Assembly: GCA_963805795.1 (NCBI GenBank)
Contig: CAWDVG010000001.1
Location: forward strand, 496,001 to 560,000
DNA from: CAWARU01 sp963805795
GTDB taxonomy: Bacteria; Pseudomonadota; Gammaproteobacteria; UBA6186; Azoamicaceae
Reading direction: 5' to 3'
Length of the DNA stretch: 64,000 bases
The position numbers were made by a program, and so were the translations under genes. The first letter of the stretch is position 1. Every line of letters starts with the position of its first letter. Of this stretch, positions 25,540 to 34,512 are shown piece after piece. The notes below the pieces were generated by a model. The model ran no database searches. It saw nothing but the letters and a program-made list of their open reading frames with translations, and was not told the origin of the DNA.

Positions 25540-25965
25540 TCAAGTTTGAAAAGCATTTTGTATCCATTCCAGTTTAGGTAAACCATTATCAATGGTAACG
25601 CCAACGACGTCAAATCGACAAGTATATTCTCGATACATGGGCCTAAGTTTTAGATAGATTTCTGCCGTTCGTATTAATTTTCTTTGTTTTTTCCAATCTA
25701 CGCTTGCCAATGGGCCGCCATACAGATTATTTTTTCTAAAACGGACCTCTACAAATACTAAAGTTTGTTTTTGGGCTAAGATAAGATCAATTTCTCCAAA
25801 TCTACAATTAAAATTACGTTCGAGCAGAAAATAGTGGTCTTGTTGGTGAAGATAATTGGCAACAACGCTTTCCATAATATATCCCGTATGACGAGAGCCT
25901 AACTTAGGCTTAGCCAGCTTTGATTTCGGCTTAAACTTAGGTTTAATCGGGAACTGCGATACCAT
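25540..25965 (-). CDS. yraN: YraN family protein (UPF0102), endonuclease-like fold
   Basis: 141 aa from the ATG at 25965; a GTG at 25980 is also possible. The core GYIMESVVANYLHQQ, then NFNCRFGEIDLILAQ and FVEVRFRKN is the UPF0102 pattern, with the E-D-ExR residues of a Holliday-resolvase-like nuclease fold. The biochemical role is not settled. The N-terminus is a basic Lys/Pro extension. Its 5' end overlaps the lpoA 3' end by about 23 nt, so the two are translationally linked. Confidence 0.88.
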   Translation of the reverse strand: MVSQFPIKPKFKPKSKLAKPKLGSRHTGYIMESVVANYLHQQDHYFLLERNFNCRFGEIDLILAQKQTLVFVEVRFRKNNLYGGPLASVDWKKQRKLIRTAEIYLKLRPMYREYTCRFDVVGVTIDNGLPKLEWIQNAFQT

Positions 25966-27397
25966 GCTCAAATTTAGCACACATTAATTGTCGTTGAATT
26001 TTTTGGCCTTCTTTATGCAGTAAGCCTGTCATGCCTTGGGTGGGGCATACCGGTAACCCTGTTTGAGCTAATTGTGAAGCTAACTGGTAAGCATCCATCC
26101 CAAGGGCGAAATAACGTGGATTATTAGGACTGCTGGGCCAGATTTCCGCTAACATCGATTTGTTTTCTTGCTGTTCCATCGATTGATTAATGACCCAAGG
26201 CATGTCACAGAAATGAATACCGTCGAGATCTTGATCTTGTTTAGGTGAGGGTTTACCCGAATATACTGAAGAAGTAGCATATACGGGTAAGGCATTTTTT
26301 TGATAGTGATTAATCAATGGCGTTAATTGGCGCGCCAATTCTGGTGAGGCAACCAGAAAGATCATATCGGCTTTTTTAGGTGATTTATTGGATTTTTGCA
26401 AGGCTGTTTGGATGAGCGTGTCCAGATCTTCTTTAGGATTTATATTGAGAATCTGAATTGTTTCACCACCTTTATGAGCCCATAGTTTTTGAAAGGTGGT
26501 ACTTATGCGTTGACCCCATTCATTATTTGGTGCAACGACGATGACCTTTTTGTGTCCCCGTTTACTGGCATTCGCTACGGTAGAAGCTATTTCATCTTCC
26601 GGCATCAAACCAAATTGAAATAATTTATCAGATTTTTTAGGGGCAGTTTTTTTATGATGACTCGCATCCTGAATGGAATTTAATGCCAATACAGGTATAT
26701 CAAGTTTGATGCCTGCAATGGCTTGAACTTCAGCTTTAGTTAAAGGGCCTACAATAAAGTCCGCCTTTTCTGCGATGGCTTGTTGGTAGGCATTTTCAAC
26801 ATTGTCGCCTTGTCCAGTATCATAGACTTGCACTTTGGGATCTGAGGGTGAATGTTGCAAAGTTTTATAGTAAGCCGCTAAAAAACCATCGCGGATGGTT
26901 TTTGCAGCAGCTGCATGGGGGCCTTGGGTGGGAAGTAATAGGGCAATTTTTTGCCCAGGTTTTGCGCCCACCCCCATTGTTAATAAATGAGGATTCTGAG
27001 CATAGGGTGCTAAAAGTGAATTCAGCATGACTTGAGCTCGTCGGGAATCATTCTGTAATAAAGCTAAACGTGCTTCAAGTAAGTTAGTTTGACTTTGGGC
27101 ATCTAAATGCGTTCCGGTATTTTGAATAGAGCGAATCATTTCTCGGGCTTCTTGTAATTTTGCTGCCTTAAGGTATTGATCTGCTGCGCGTAACCGATAT
27201 TCATATGCTACAGGTTCAGGAGCACTCTCTGCTAAGGCAACATATCGGCTTGCCTGGATTTTGTGATCTTCTGGGGTGAGCTGTTCTGTCGGGTGACTCA
27301 GCAGGGTGGTGCAACCATAAACAATCAAAACCGAACTTGCAGTTAAGGTAATTTTAAAAAACCGAAAGATTAATTGTATTTGATTCATACTTAGCAT
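25943..27397 (-). CDS. lpoA: Penicillin-binding protein activator LpoA
   Basis: 484 aa outer-membrane lipoprotein with lipobox VYGC (Cys29). An N-terminal TPR-like helical domain (about 40-135: ASRYVALAES, AADQYLKAAKLQEARE) is followed by a periplasmic-binding-protein-like domain (about 145-480: GQKIALLLPTQGPHAAAA, ADFIVGPLTKAEV, IDTxQ-type DGIHFCDMPWVI and NPRYFALGMDAYQLA). LpoA stimulates the class A synthase PBP1A from the outer membrane. It is shorter than E. coli LpoA, like Pseudomonas-type versions. In relatives rsmI lies next to it; here about 9 kb of island separates them. Confidence 0.9.
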   Translation of the reverse strand: MLSMNQIQLIFRFFKITLTASSVLIVYGCTTLLSHPTEQLTPEDHKIQASRYVALAESAPEPVAYEYRLRAADQYLKAAKLQEAREMIRSIQNTGTHLDAQSQTNLLEARLALLQNDSRRAQVMLNSLLAPYAQNPHLLTMGVGAKPGQKIALLLPTQGPHAAAAKTIRDGFLAAYYKTLQHSPSDPKVQVYDTGQGDNVENAYQQAIAEKADFIVGPLTKAEVQAIAGIKLDIPVLALNSIQDASHHKKTAPKKSDKLFQFGLMPEDEIASTVANASKRGHKKVIVVAPNNEWGQRISTTFQKLWAHKGGETIQILNINPKEDLDTLIQTALQKSNKSPKKADMIFLVASPELARQLTPLINHYQKNALPVYATSSVYSGKPSPKQDQDLDGIHFCDMPWVINQSMEQQENKSMLAEIWPSSPNNPRYFALGMDAYQLASQLAQTGLPVCPTQGMTGLLHKEGQKIQRQLMCAKFEHGIAVPD

Positions 27398-27492
27398 AAT
27401 AACTTTATCCTAAAGCTTTAGGTTCTATTAGGCTCCATTATATCCTGCCAGGGTTAGAAAAGGAATTCCGTATTTTGTCTTATTTATTACTA

Positions 27493-29100
27493 TTAGTTGG
27501 AAGCCTTATTTAAAACCTGTATGGGTGGTGTTGGTGGTTGATCTATTTGTGGCTGAGCTACTTGTTGTTTATCGGCAAGGGTTGGCTGTTGATGTGTACC
27601 AGAATTTTTATGAAGGCCAAATACAACGGGTTTAGCAGTAAGCATGATTTGTTTTGGATCCAAAAACTTTGTTTTTTGAACAGCTTTTTGTTTATCTTGC
27701 ATTTCTAACAAAATAATCTTTGCTCTTTCTAGCGCACTCCAATAATCCACTATGGGTTGATGTTCTTCGTATTCTAAAGTCATGACTAAGTCATGTATTT
27801 TGTCTAAGATGGGATCAAGAACTCGCAATTTAAAGCCATAAAACTCTTTTGGATAATGTTTGTCATGGAAAAAATCTTGGAGCCAATCCATAAAATTTTT
27901 GCGATCCAAACTTTGTGAAACAAATTCTCCAAAAGATATATCGAAAAATCGATATTGTATTTTAGTCTTCGATCGTATTTCGCATATTCCTACCATGTGG
28001 GGACGGGAGGTGGGTCCTATTTTTTTTACCTCCAAGGTTAATCCTAAAACGGATGATGAAATTGAATTTGAATATGGTAGTGCCGAAGATGCCACTTTAT
28101 CTGCTGTGGTTTTACTGCGTTCATTTTGCAATTCATCAAATAATGCAAGCGCTTTTTCTGCAACCACCAACCCCTCACAAGATGAGGTTTCGAAAACTCG
28201 AGTGGGTATCAAGTTTAGCAGTACTTCAATATATTTTTGATAGAGAAAAGTTCTGGCATTTAAAAAAGATTCCCCCCTGAAGGAATAATTTGCTGGAAAA
28301 TTTTTGGGGAAACGTTTTTCGTGGAAGAGTGTTTTTAATAATTTCAAGCAATTTGATAATGCCGATGAGGGTTTTGCAGGTTCTAAAGGTGGATTTTGAT
28401 ACATTTGAATGGCCCATTCAATGGTAGCCCCGCCACATTGTGAAAAACTTAAATGAACCAGAGGATCTGAAGATTGGTAAAGATAACGTATAAAGACACA
28501 TTCATAAACTTCTGAACCCTCATAGAGATTAAGCAAACATTTTAAAGCATGCTGGGAAGGGAGAGCCCAATATTTTGGAAGCTCTTTTTTTACATTTTGA
28601 AAAACCTTCGTTTGATAACCTTTGAATTTATTAGGAAAAACAATGGATTGGCTTAATTCTTCGAAGGCCTGGAATAAGATTTTCTGAGTGACTTTCTTTA
28701 GGCAGTTTTCAAAAGTTTCATGCTTTTGTTTTAAGAAAGTAGTGGGCCGCTGATTAAATTCTTTAGCGTATAACATTTCGAATTTTTTTAATAATTCAAA
28801 TGTAAGCGCGGTAGATAAGGCTTTTTCTATATCTAAACGAGGCAGGCACAATCTTTCTTCTGCAGTCAATCGGGATAATGTCGTATTGTTAATGGGGTAC
28901 AGAGCATTCATATGCGAATCATTTTTATTGCCAGCGACAGCAGCTGTTATTTTATCTGTCTTACTGATATCTAGTTTCTTTTTTGTGCCTTCTTGGACCT
29001 TCTGTTCAAGCAGTATTTTAAGAGAAGGAAGCCGATGTCTTTCCGTTAAGGTTTTCGTAATACTCTCGAGATCTTTTTGTAATTCCTCAAATCCTACCAT
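27493..29100 (-). CDS. Hypothetical protein, 535 aa
   Basis: I do not recognise this family. There is no signal peptide or membrane segment. The protein is mostly helical with a disordered Gln/Pro/Thr C-terminus (THQQPTLADKQQVAQPQIDQ). Two related segments are visible: FHEKRFPKNF in the middle and FHDKHYPKEF in the C-terminal third, each preceded by a Leu-rich helix and followed by a strand, which suggests an internal duplication. It starts at the divergent region facing the 1091-aa coiled-coil gene. A host-targeted effector is possible from context only. Confidence 0.65.
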   Translation of the reverse strand: MVGFEELQKDLESITKTLTERHRLPSLKILLEQKVQEGTKKKLDISKTDKITAAVAGNKNDSHMNALYPINNTTLSRLTAEERLCLPRLDIEKALSTALTFELLKKFEMLYAKEFNQRPTTFLKQKHETFENCLKKVTQKILFQAFEELSQSIVFPNKFKGYQTKVFQNVKKELPKYWALPSQHALKCLLNLYEGSEVYECVFIRYLYQSSDPLVHLSFSQCGGATIEWAIQMYQNPPLEPAKPSSALSNCLKLLKTLFHEKRFPKNFPANYSFRGESFLNARTFLYQKYIEVLLNLIPTRVFETSSCEGLVVAEKALALFDELQNERSKTTADKVASSALPYSNSISSSVLGLTLEVKKIGPTSRPHMVGICEIRSKTKIQYRFFDISFGEFVSQSLDRKNFMDWLQDFFHDKHYPKEFYGFKLRVLDPILDKIHDLVMTLEYEEHQPIVDYWSALERAKIILLEMQDKQKAVQKTKFLDPKQIMLTAKPVVFGLHKNSGTHQQPTLADKQQVAQPQIDQPPTPPIQVLNKASN

Positions 29101-29406
29101 TGTTTAAATCATCCCTGCTATAACAAAGTAATTGAAGCATACTCCCATGGAGGTCCAGTCGCAACAATAACATTAAGGTCTCATTAGGGATTACTGATAC
29201 AGGCAAATGCTCTAATGCTCCAAAGTTATGTGTCTTGACCCCCAACTTCATGCGACCTAACGTGATGCTACACGTAAATGTAGCTATTTTAGGAATGAAT
29301 TTAGGGGATGAACCTTATAGAAAATAAGAAGTCGAATGGTTAGGATATTTTATATATGAATATACATATAACATATTAATAAAAAGTCTAGTTTTGGAGG
29401 TTTAAG
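29101..29406. other. Divergent promoter region of island 2
   Basis: 306 nt between the 535-aa gene and the 1091-aa coiled-coil gene. A small dyad GCTACA...TGTAGC (about 29268-29285) is present. A strong GGAGGT ribosome site ends the region. Promoters are expected but not assignable. Confidence 0.45.
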
Positions 29407-32400
29407 ATGTCTAAGTATTTCGGTGATTTGAATCTGCAAGTATTGCAACCTGTTCGAGAAGCATTAACTAATAAAATGAATATAGCTAACCAGCATCTTA
29501 TTTTATTGGATAAGGAAAAATTAGTAAAAATCCATACAGAGAAGAAAAATAAAGATGAGGTTGATAAGGAATATAAATCTCGAATCAGTAAATATGAAGA
29601 GGAGCTTCATGTGGCAAGAAGTGCTCTCAATGCATTGGAGTCGGTGCGACATCGTATTTGGCAATTGATAGATGCTGTTTCCAAGGTAGATCGGATGGGA
29701 ATGCCATTAAAACATGTATCGAGTGGGGAAAATGAATGGAAACCTCTAGATGCTGATATAAAAGTTCTGCTTGCAAAATTGAAAAATATTCTTTTACAGG
29801 AAATTGATCAAAGCCTGTTGACAAATATCAGTGATTTCTCTAAATTTGTAGAACGTGATCTTAAAGCTAAATTAGGCGGTCACAATAAAAAAATATCGAT
29901 AACGAAAGCAGAATTAGATAAGCTTCAAGCCTTCGCAGGTCCAAGACCTCTTGTGAGAGCATCTCCCGATTATCCAAGGACAAGAGAGGATGCAAGAGCA
30001 AGGCTTAAAGAGCAATTGGATGTACAAGCAAAAGCTCATGAAGAGTCGAGGTTACGTGCAGAGGCAAGAGCAAAAGATAGAAAAGTAGCTGAGGCAAAAG
30101 TAAGGGCAGCAACAACACAAACTAAAACACATACTCCTGCCAAATCACCTCAAACAGCAAAATTCAAAACTCCAATTAGGACATCGGTATCAACAGCCAT
30201 TCACTCTCATGCTCATGCAAGATCAAATACGGAGGAACGCAAATATAAAGCCCAAAGTGTGAGCACAAGGACTGCGGCTGCAGCTGCAGCTGTTGGTAGA
30301 GGACCTGCGGATAGAGTGAAAGATAATAAAGGGAAAGATAGTAACGATAGAAATCAACACGCGCCTGGAACGACTGCAAGCGCAGGCCGAATGGCAAGGG
30401 GAACAGTGGGTGCTAGACGTAAATTGGAATTTCAGAAATCAGAAATCAATCAGAAGCCCATTCAAAAACCGATTTCAAAATCTGCAAGGAGTACAGTTCA
30501 GAAACCTCATTCAGGTGGAAAGCCTTCAACCACCCCTATGAGGAGTGCAGCAGGAATACCTATAAGGACCAGAGGCACGCCTCAAAGAATAACAGCGCCT
30601 AATATTTCATCGAGTGGTTCTTCCACTTCTTCACGAAGCTCCACTAGAACCCCGAGCCCACTTCATACGCCACCGAGAGCAACCAGCCCATCCCCAATTT
30701 CTAGTACGCCTGCCACCCCTGTAGTTCCAGGCTCCTTTACTGATCAAAAATATACTGCAGCAGCAGCGGCTGCCGCTACAAATCCCCAACAAGCGGGTAC
30801 ATACAATCTTACTCACAGGGATCAAGAACAGCTTAGAAGAATTAGACAAAGAGAAAGAAAAAGGACAAAGGATAGAAGAGATGAACAAAGATCTCAAGAA
30901 GCGCAGGCACCGCTATTCAATGCTGCCAGTGCCCTAAGCACGCCACAGGTATTTCCTCCAACACCCAGACCACCTATTCCACCCTATAGTGCTCCAGCTC
31001 GCTCTGTTGGAACGCCAGGACTAAAGCCTCATGCAAAAAGTGATGAAATTAACGTTTCACAATCCCTTATTTCACAACCTATTATTGGGCCAGAACCCTC
31101 TTCTGGATTAGATAATAAGATAAAATTTGAAAGAGAAGAAAGAATAGCTGAATCTACCTGGGAAGGGATATTGAGGCAGAGACAAATAGTGAATAAAATG
31201 ATATTAGACCTTCAAGAACGTTGTCCGGGAGTAAAGATAGAACCACTACCACTAGAAAGAAATCTTCCGGAAATATTAGCGAAGGATCCGCTGGCAATGA
31301 AACATTTTCCCATAGCTATGACAGTATTGGAAAGCCAAATGATAAGAATTCATGAGGATAGAATAATACATAATAAATATTCAGAAATGTATGAAGCCGA
31401 GCAAAGCTATTTGTTGGATCAAAATAATAATTTGCAAGTACAACTTGAAGCTTGGAAGAAGCATAGTGCAGCTTTGGCGCTTGAGATTCAAGAGCAGAAT
31501 GCAAGAAATCAAAGGCAGCAAAGTGATGCTAGCGCAGAATATGAAAAATCAAAACTCGATGCAGAAAAAATACTTCATGAACATCAGCAACGTTGGCTGA
31601 TAGAAAACCAAAGCATGATGGAAGAACATAATAAACAATTGCGTTTTGAAATTGATGCAAGACATAACGACGAGCTATATAGAATAAAGTTGCAAGCCGA
31701 AGAAATGTTGTTTCGTCAAAAAGCTGACTATAAAAGATTGGAAGAACTTTATGCAGAAAAAGATCGTGAATTACATAGAGAGAACGCTCTGCATATGCAA
31801 GCACAACATGATCACAACATAGACCGTTTGAGGTATGATGCGATTTCGAGAGATAATGCAGCCTTAATGAAACAATTGTCCGGAACAGGAGAACTCATCA
31901 AAGAGCTCCAAGCAGAAAACGAAATGTATAAAAAACGTGGAGTATCTGCAGCAGGTTCGGCAGGTGCCGGAGTTTTCGATACAAGTGAAGCAGCCAATGA
32001 GTTTGCAATAGCGAGTTTAACAGAACAAAACAGACAACTGACTGAACAACTTAAACTACAAGAGGAACAAAATATTAGATTAAGAGAAGAAAGGGATGCT
32101 TGGGCAAGGGAAAGAGATGCGCTTGCTAAACAATTAGAAGCAAGCGAGAGAGAAAATAAAAGACAAAGAGAAGCATTCGCAAAAGAATTAATGGCAGAAC
32201 GTAATGCCCGAATCGAGGCAGAGGCGATTGCTGATAGAGAAAGAGCAGCGCAAAAACAAATGATGGAGGAGCGAGAAAGATTGGTAAAACATATGGAAGG
32301 CTTAGAGGGAGAACGTGATGAAGCTTTAGATAATCAAAGAAAATTAACAGATGCTCTACAGGCAGTGCAAAAAGATCTTGATGACTTAAGAAGAAGAGCA

Positions 32401-32682
32401 GGTGCTGAAATTGCAGCGGCGAATAAAGCTGCTACAGATGCATTAGCTGCACGAGATGCGGCAAACGCTCAAAGAGATGCAGCGATAGCCGCACGAGATG
32501 CAGCAATCGTTCAAAGAAATGCAGCACAAGCTGCACAAGCAGCTGCAGCTGCCGCAGCAGCAGTCGCTTTAAAGGCAGAACGTGATGCTAAATTAGCCGC
32601 TGAAAGAGATCGGGATAGATATAAAGAACATGTTGATATGTCCCATGGAAAACTACCGCCTGGTAAGGGTTATAGATTTTAA
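29407..32682 (+). CDS. Large coiled-coil protein, 1091 aa, GKLPPG C-terminus
   Basis: Unrecognised. Strong GGAGGT before the ATG. N-terminal coiled coil (about 1-80) and globular part (to about 175), then about 190-560 Ser/Thr/Pro/Arg-rich low complexity (for example SSGSSTSSRSSTRTPSPLHT), then about 575-1070 a long coiled coil with Arg/Glu/Gln heptads, an Ala-rich end (about 1000-1060) and the tail DRDRYKEHVDMSHGKLPPGK followed by GYRF. There is no signal peptide. The tail is shared with the proteins at 33856 and 34513. Its stop lies 4 nt from the stop of the convergent barrel gene. Long disordered plus coiled-coil architecture without signal peptide is common among secreted effectors and cytoskeletal-like proteins; neither is shown here. 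Confidence 0.75.
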   Translation: MSKYFGDLNLQVLQPVREALTNKMNIANQHLILLDKEKLVKIHTEKKNKDEVDKEYKSRISKYEEELHVARSALNALESVRHRIWQLIDAVSKVDRMGMPLKHVSSGENEWKPLDADIKVLLAKLKNILLQEIDQSLLTNISDFSKFVERDLKAKLGGHNKKISITKAELDKLQAFAGPRPLVRASPDYPRTREDARARLKEQLDVQAKAHEESRLRAEARAKDRKVAEAKVRAATTQTKTHTPAKSPQTAKFKTPIRTSVSTAIHSHAHARSNTEERKYKAQSVSTRTAAAAAAVGRGPADRVKDNKGKDSNDRNQHAPGTTASAGRMARGTVGARRKLEFQKSEINQKPIQKPISKSARSTVQKPHSGGKPSTTPMRSAAGIPIRTRGTPQRITAPNISSSGSSTSSRSSTRTPSPLHTPPRATSPSPISSTPATPVVPGSFTDQKYTAAAAAAATNPQQAGTYNLTHRDQEQLRRIRQRERKRTKDRRDEQRSQEAQAPLFNAASALSTPQVFPPTPRPPIPPYSAPARSVGTPGLKPHAKSDEINVSQSLISQPIIGPEPSSGLDNKIKFEREERIAESTWEGILRQRQIVNKMILDLQERCPGVKIEPLPLERNLPEILAKDPLAMKHFPIAMTVLESQMIRIHEDRIIHNKYSEMYEAEQSYLLDQNNNLQVQLEAWKKHSAALALEIQEQNARNQRQQSDASAEYEKSKLDAEKILHEHQQRWLIENQSMMEEHNKQLRFEIDARHNDELYRIKLQAEEMLFRQKADYKRLEELYAEKDRELHRENALHMQAQHDHNIDRLRYDAISRDNAALMKQLSGTGELIKELQAENEMYKKRGVSAAGSAGAGVFDTSEAANEFAIASLTEQNRQLTEQLKLQEEQNIRLREERDAWARERDALAKQLEASERENKRQREAFAKELMAERNARIEAEAIADRERAAQKQMMEERERLVKHMEGLEGERDEALDNQRKLTDALQAVQKDLDDLRRRAGAEIAAANKAATDALAARDAANAQRDAAIAARDAAIVQRNAAQAAQAAAAAAAAVALKAERDAKLAAERDRDRYKEHVDMSHGKLPPGKGYRF

Positions 32683-32686
32683 TTAA

Positions 32687-33433
32687 TCATAAAAAATTAA
32701 TTAAAATACCTATGCCGTAAATAATGCTATCTCTAGGTTTAAGTAATCCTCCATTATCTTCTTGTGGTGCGATTGATTTAAGTCCTGCTGTATTTTCCCA
32801 ACCAATTTTAAATCGGATACTACTTTTCTCATCCAATTGAATTTGTAGTCCTGTTGCTAGTGTCAATACTGTTTGGGTTTTTTTGAAAGTTCTTACAAAT
32901 TCACCTTCGGTAAAAGCTACTGTACCAACGCCAGATTGATTTTGTACTAATTTATCACGCGCAAAAAGTTCAACTCGACTAAAACCGATAGACCCCAGCA
33001 AATAGACGCAGTCAGGTAACATAATTGGTAAGAAACCAACAAGGTCACCATGCCAACCTTTATAACTAGCAGTTCCTCTATGAACTGCTGGTGGAAATTG
33101 TACGGGAATTCCTGAAGCAGTTTCTCCACCACCTAATGAAGAAACTAGAGTTTCTGTAGTACTAACCCTATAACCACCTTCAATACCAATATAATCATTA
33201 AACTTTAGACCCAAATAAACATTAATTTCTGGATAATCCTGTTTAAATACCTTTTTCCCAAAACCTGGTGCAAAATTTGTATTTCGTCCTTCCCCATCAA
33301 CTCCAATATAGGGCTCAAGAAATAAATCCATCGGAATAGGAATACATCCTGCACCAATAGCTAATGAAGGTAATATAGAAAAGATCAGGGTGGAAAAAGA
33401 ATAAAGTGTCTTTTTAAAAAGTCGTTTCTTCAT
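32687..33433 (-). CDS. Outer-membrane beta-barrel protein (paralogue 2)
   Basis: 248 aa. Signal peptide (MKKRLFKKTLYSFSTLIFSI, cleavage near AIGAG) followed by barrel-like strands: LEPYIGVDGEGRN, INVYLGLKFNDYIGIEGGY, YKGWHGDLVGFLPI, VYLLGSIGFSRVELFA, and a terminal strand SIIYGIGILINFL. It is a paralogue of the protein at 20097-20798, with the same NVYxGLKFxDYxGxEGGY block. It ends tail-to-tail with the 1091-aa coiled-coil gene (4-nt gap), copying the arrangement of the other pair. GAGGGG precedes the ATG. Confidence 0.75.
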   Translation of the reverse strand: MKKRLFKKTLYSFSTLIFSILPSLAIGAGCIPIPMDLFLEPYIGVDGEGRNTNFAPGFGKKVFKQDYPEINVYLGLKFNDYIGIEGGYRVSTTETLVSSLGGGETASGIPVQFPPAVHRGTASYKGWHGDLVGFLPIMLPDCVYLLGSIGFSRVELFARDKLVQNQSGVGTVAFTEGEFVRTFKKTQTVLTLATGLQIQLDEKSSIRFKIGWENTAGLKSIAPQEDNGGLLKPRDSIIYGIGILINFL

Positions 33434-33855
33434 ACTATGTCCCCTCTATATACATCATAAAACAGCTTAATATTTCCTATGGCATCACTTATCTTTAACA
33501 CCGTCTATTTTTTGCTTGAACAAAATTTCATACAGCAGAAGCTGTCCTGATTCCGATATTGTTAAAGAAAGACTAGGCTATGAAATCTTTTTTGTCCAAG
33601 GAGCAAAGATATCTTTACTTGGTGAATAACTTATATAATATACATAACCAACTCATTATTTTATGAACAAACTCTTAATAAATCATTTTATTCGATCATT
33701 TTTCATTCTATTAATTTCTTAACTGAAACTTTATTGATGGAGTTGGACAAAGAATAACTGTTGATTCTTGATCAAGATTTCGTAATAATGGAATAATCTA
33801 GATTGATTATATTGATTTGTGTATCTTCAAGTATCAATTTTTACAGGAGGTTATT
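33434..33855. other. AT-rich intergenic region
   Basis: About 420 nt between the barrel gene (minus) and the small coiled-coil gene (plus). It contains long A/T stretches and no conserved gene. An AGGAGGT ribosome site lies at its right end. The promoters must lie here but I cannot place them. Confidence 0.45.
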
Positions 33856-34329
33856 ATGGCGGCAAATATAGATGATGTTAATTCTGACATAGATTCCATT
33901 CGCTCATTAGATGATACGGAAATACAATTATCAATGAAAATATCTAAATTAATGGAAGATCTCCGAAAAGCCAAATTTGATTTTGAAACACTAAAGAATG
34001 AAAAAGAACTGCAAGAAAAACTGGCGAAAGAAGCTCAGTATAAGGAAAATTTGGCAAAGCAAAAACAGCAAGAGGAGCAACTGCTGCTTGGACAAGCTTT
34101 AGATAAATTAAGTGCTGAAAAGGCAGCTTCGGAAAAAAAAGAGGAAGCTGCACGAATGGAGGCAGAAAAACTTAGGATCGAACTTGATACGGCTCGACGA
34201 GAGCACGAATCAATGATGATGACTGAACGTAGATTGAGACAGTTAGCCGAAAAAGATCGTGATCGATATAAAACACAGACACAGGCCAGTTCAACGGGAA
34301 AATTTCCACCAGGAACACCAAGAATGTAG
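33856..34329 (+). CDS. Small coiled-coil protein, 157 aa, GKFPPG C-terminus
   Basis: The start is the ATG at 33856 behind AGGAGGT; an earlier start would add 13 residues without a ribosome site. Almost the entire length is a charged coiled coil (QLSMKISKLMEDLRKAKFDF, then KELQEKLAKEAQYKENLAKQ and so on). The C-terminus AEKDRDRYKTQTQASSTGKF continues PPGTPRM and aligns with the end of the 1091-aa protein (AERDRDRYKEHVDMSHGKLP, then PGKGYRF). It therefore looks like a short paralogue of the large protein's C-terminal part. No signal peptide. Function unknown. Confidence 0.7.
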   Translation: MAANIDDVNSDIDSIRSLDDTEIQLSMKISKLMEDLRKAKFDFETLKNEKELQEKLAKEAQYKENLAKQKQQEEQLLLGQALDKLSAEKAASEKKEEAARMEAEKLRIELDTARREHESMMMTERRLRQLAEKDRDRYKTQTQASSTGKFPPGTPRM

Positions 34330-34512
34330 ATAGATAGAATTATTGCGATATACAAGGTTTTATTAAAATATTGCAAAGATCATTTGGCTTGATGTGGATA
34401 AATAAACAACTTGTATTGATTAATTTTTCAAGTAAAATGATTGCTTGTTCAGGTCAAACAAGTATTTATTGTGATCTTATATTAAAGACTTGACTATAAA
34501 AGGGATTTATTT

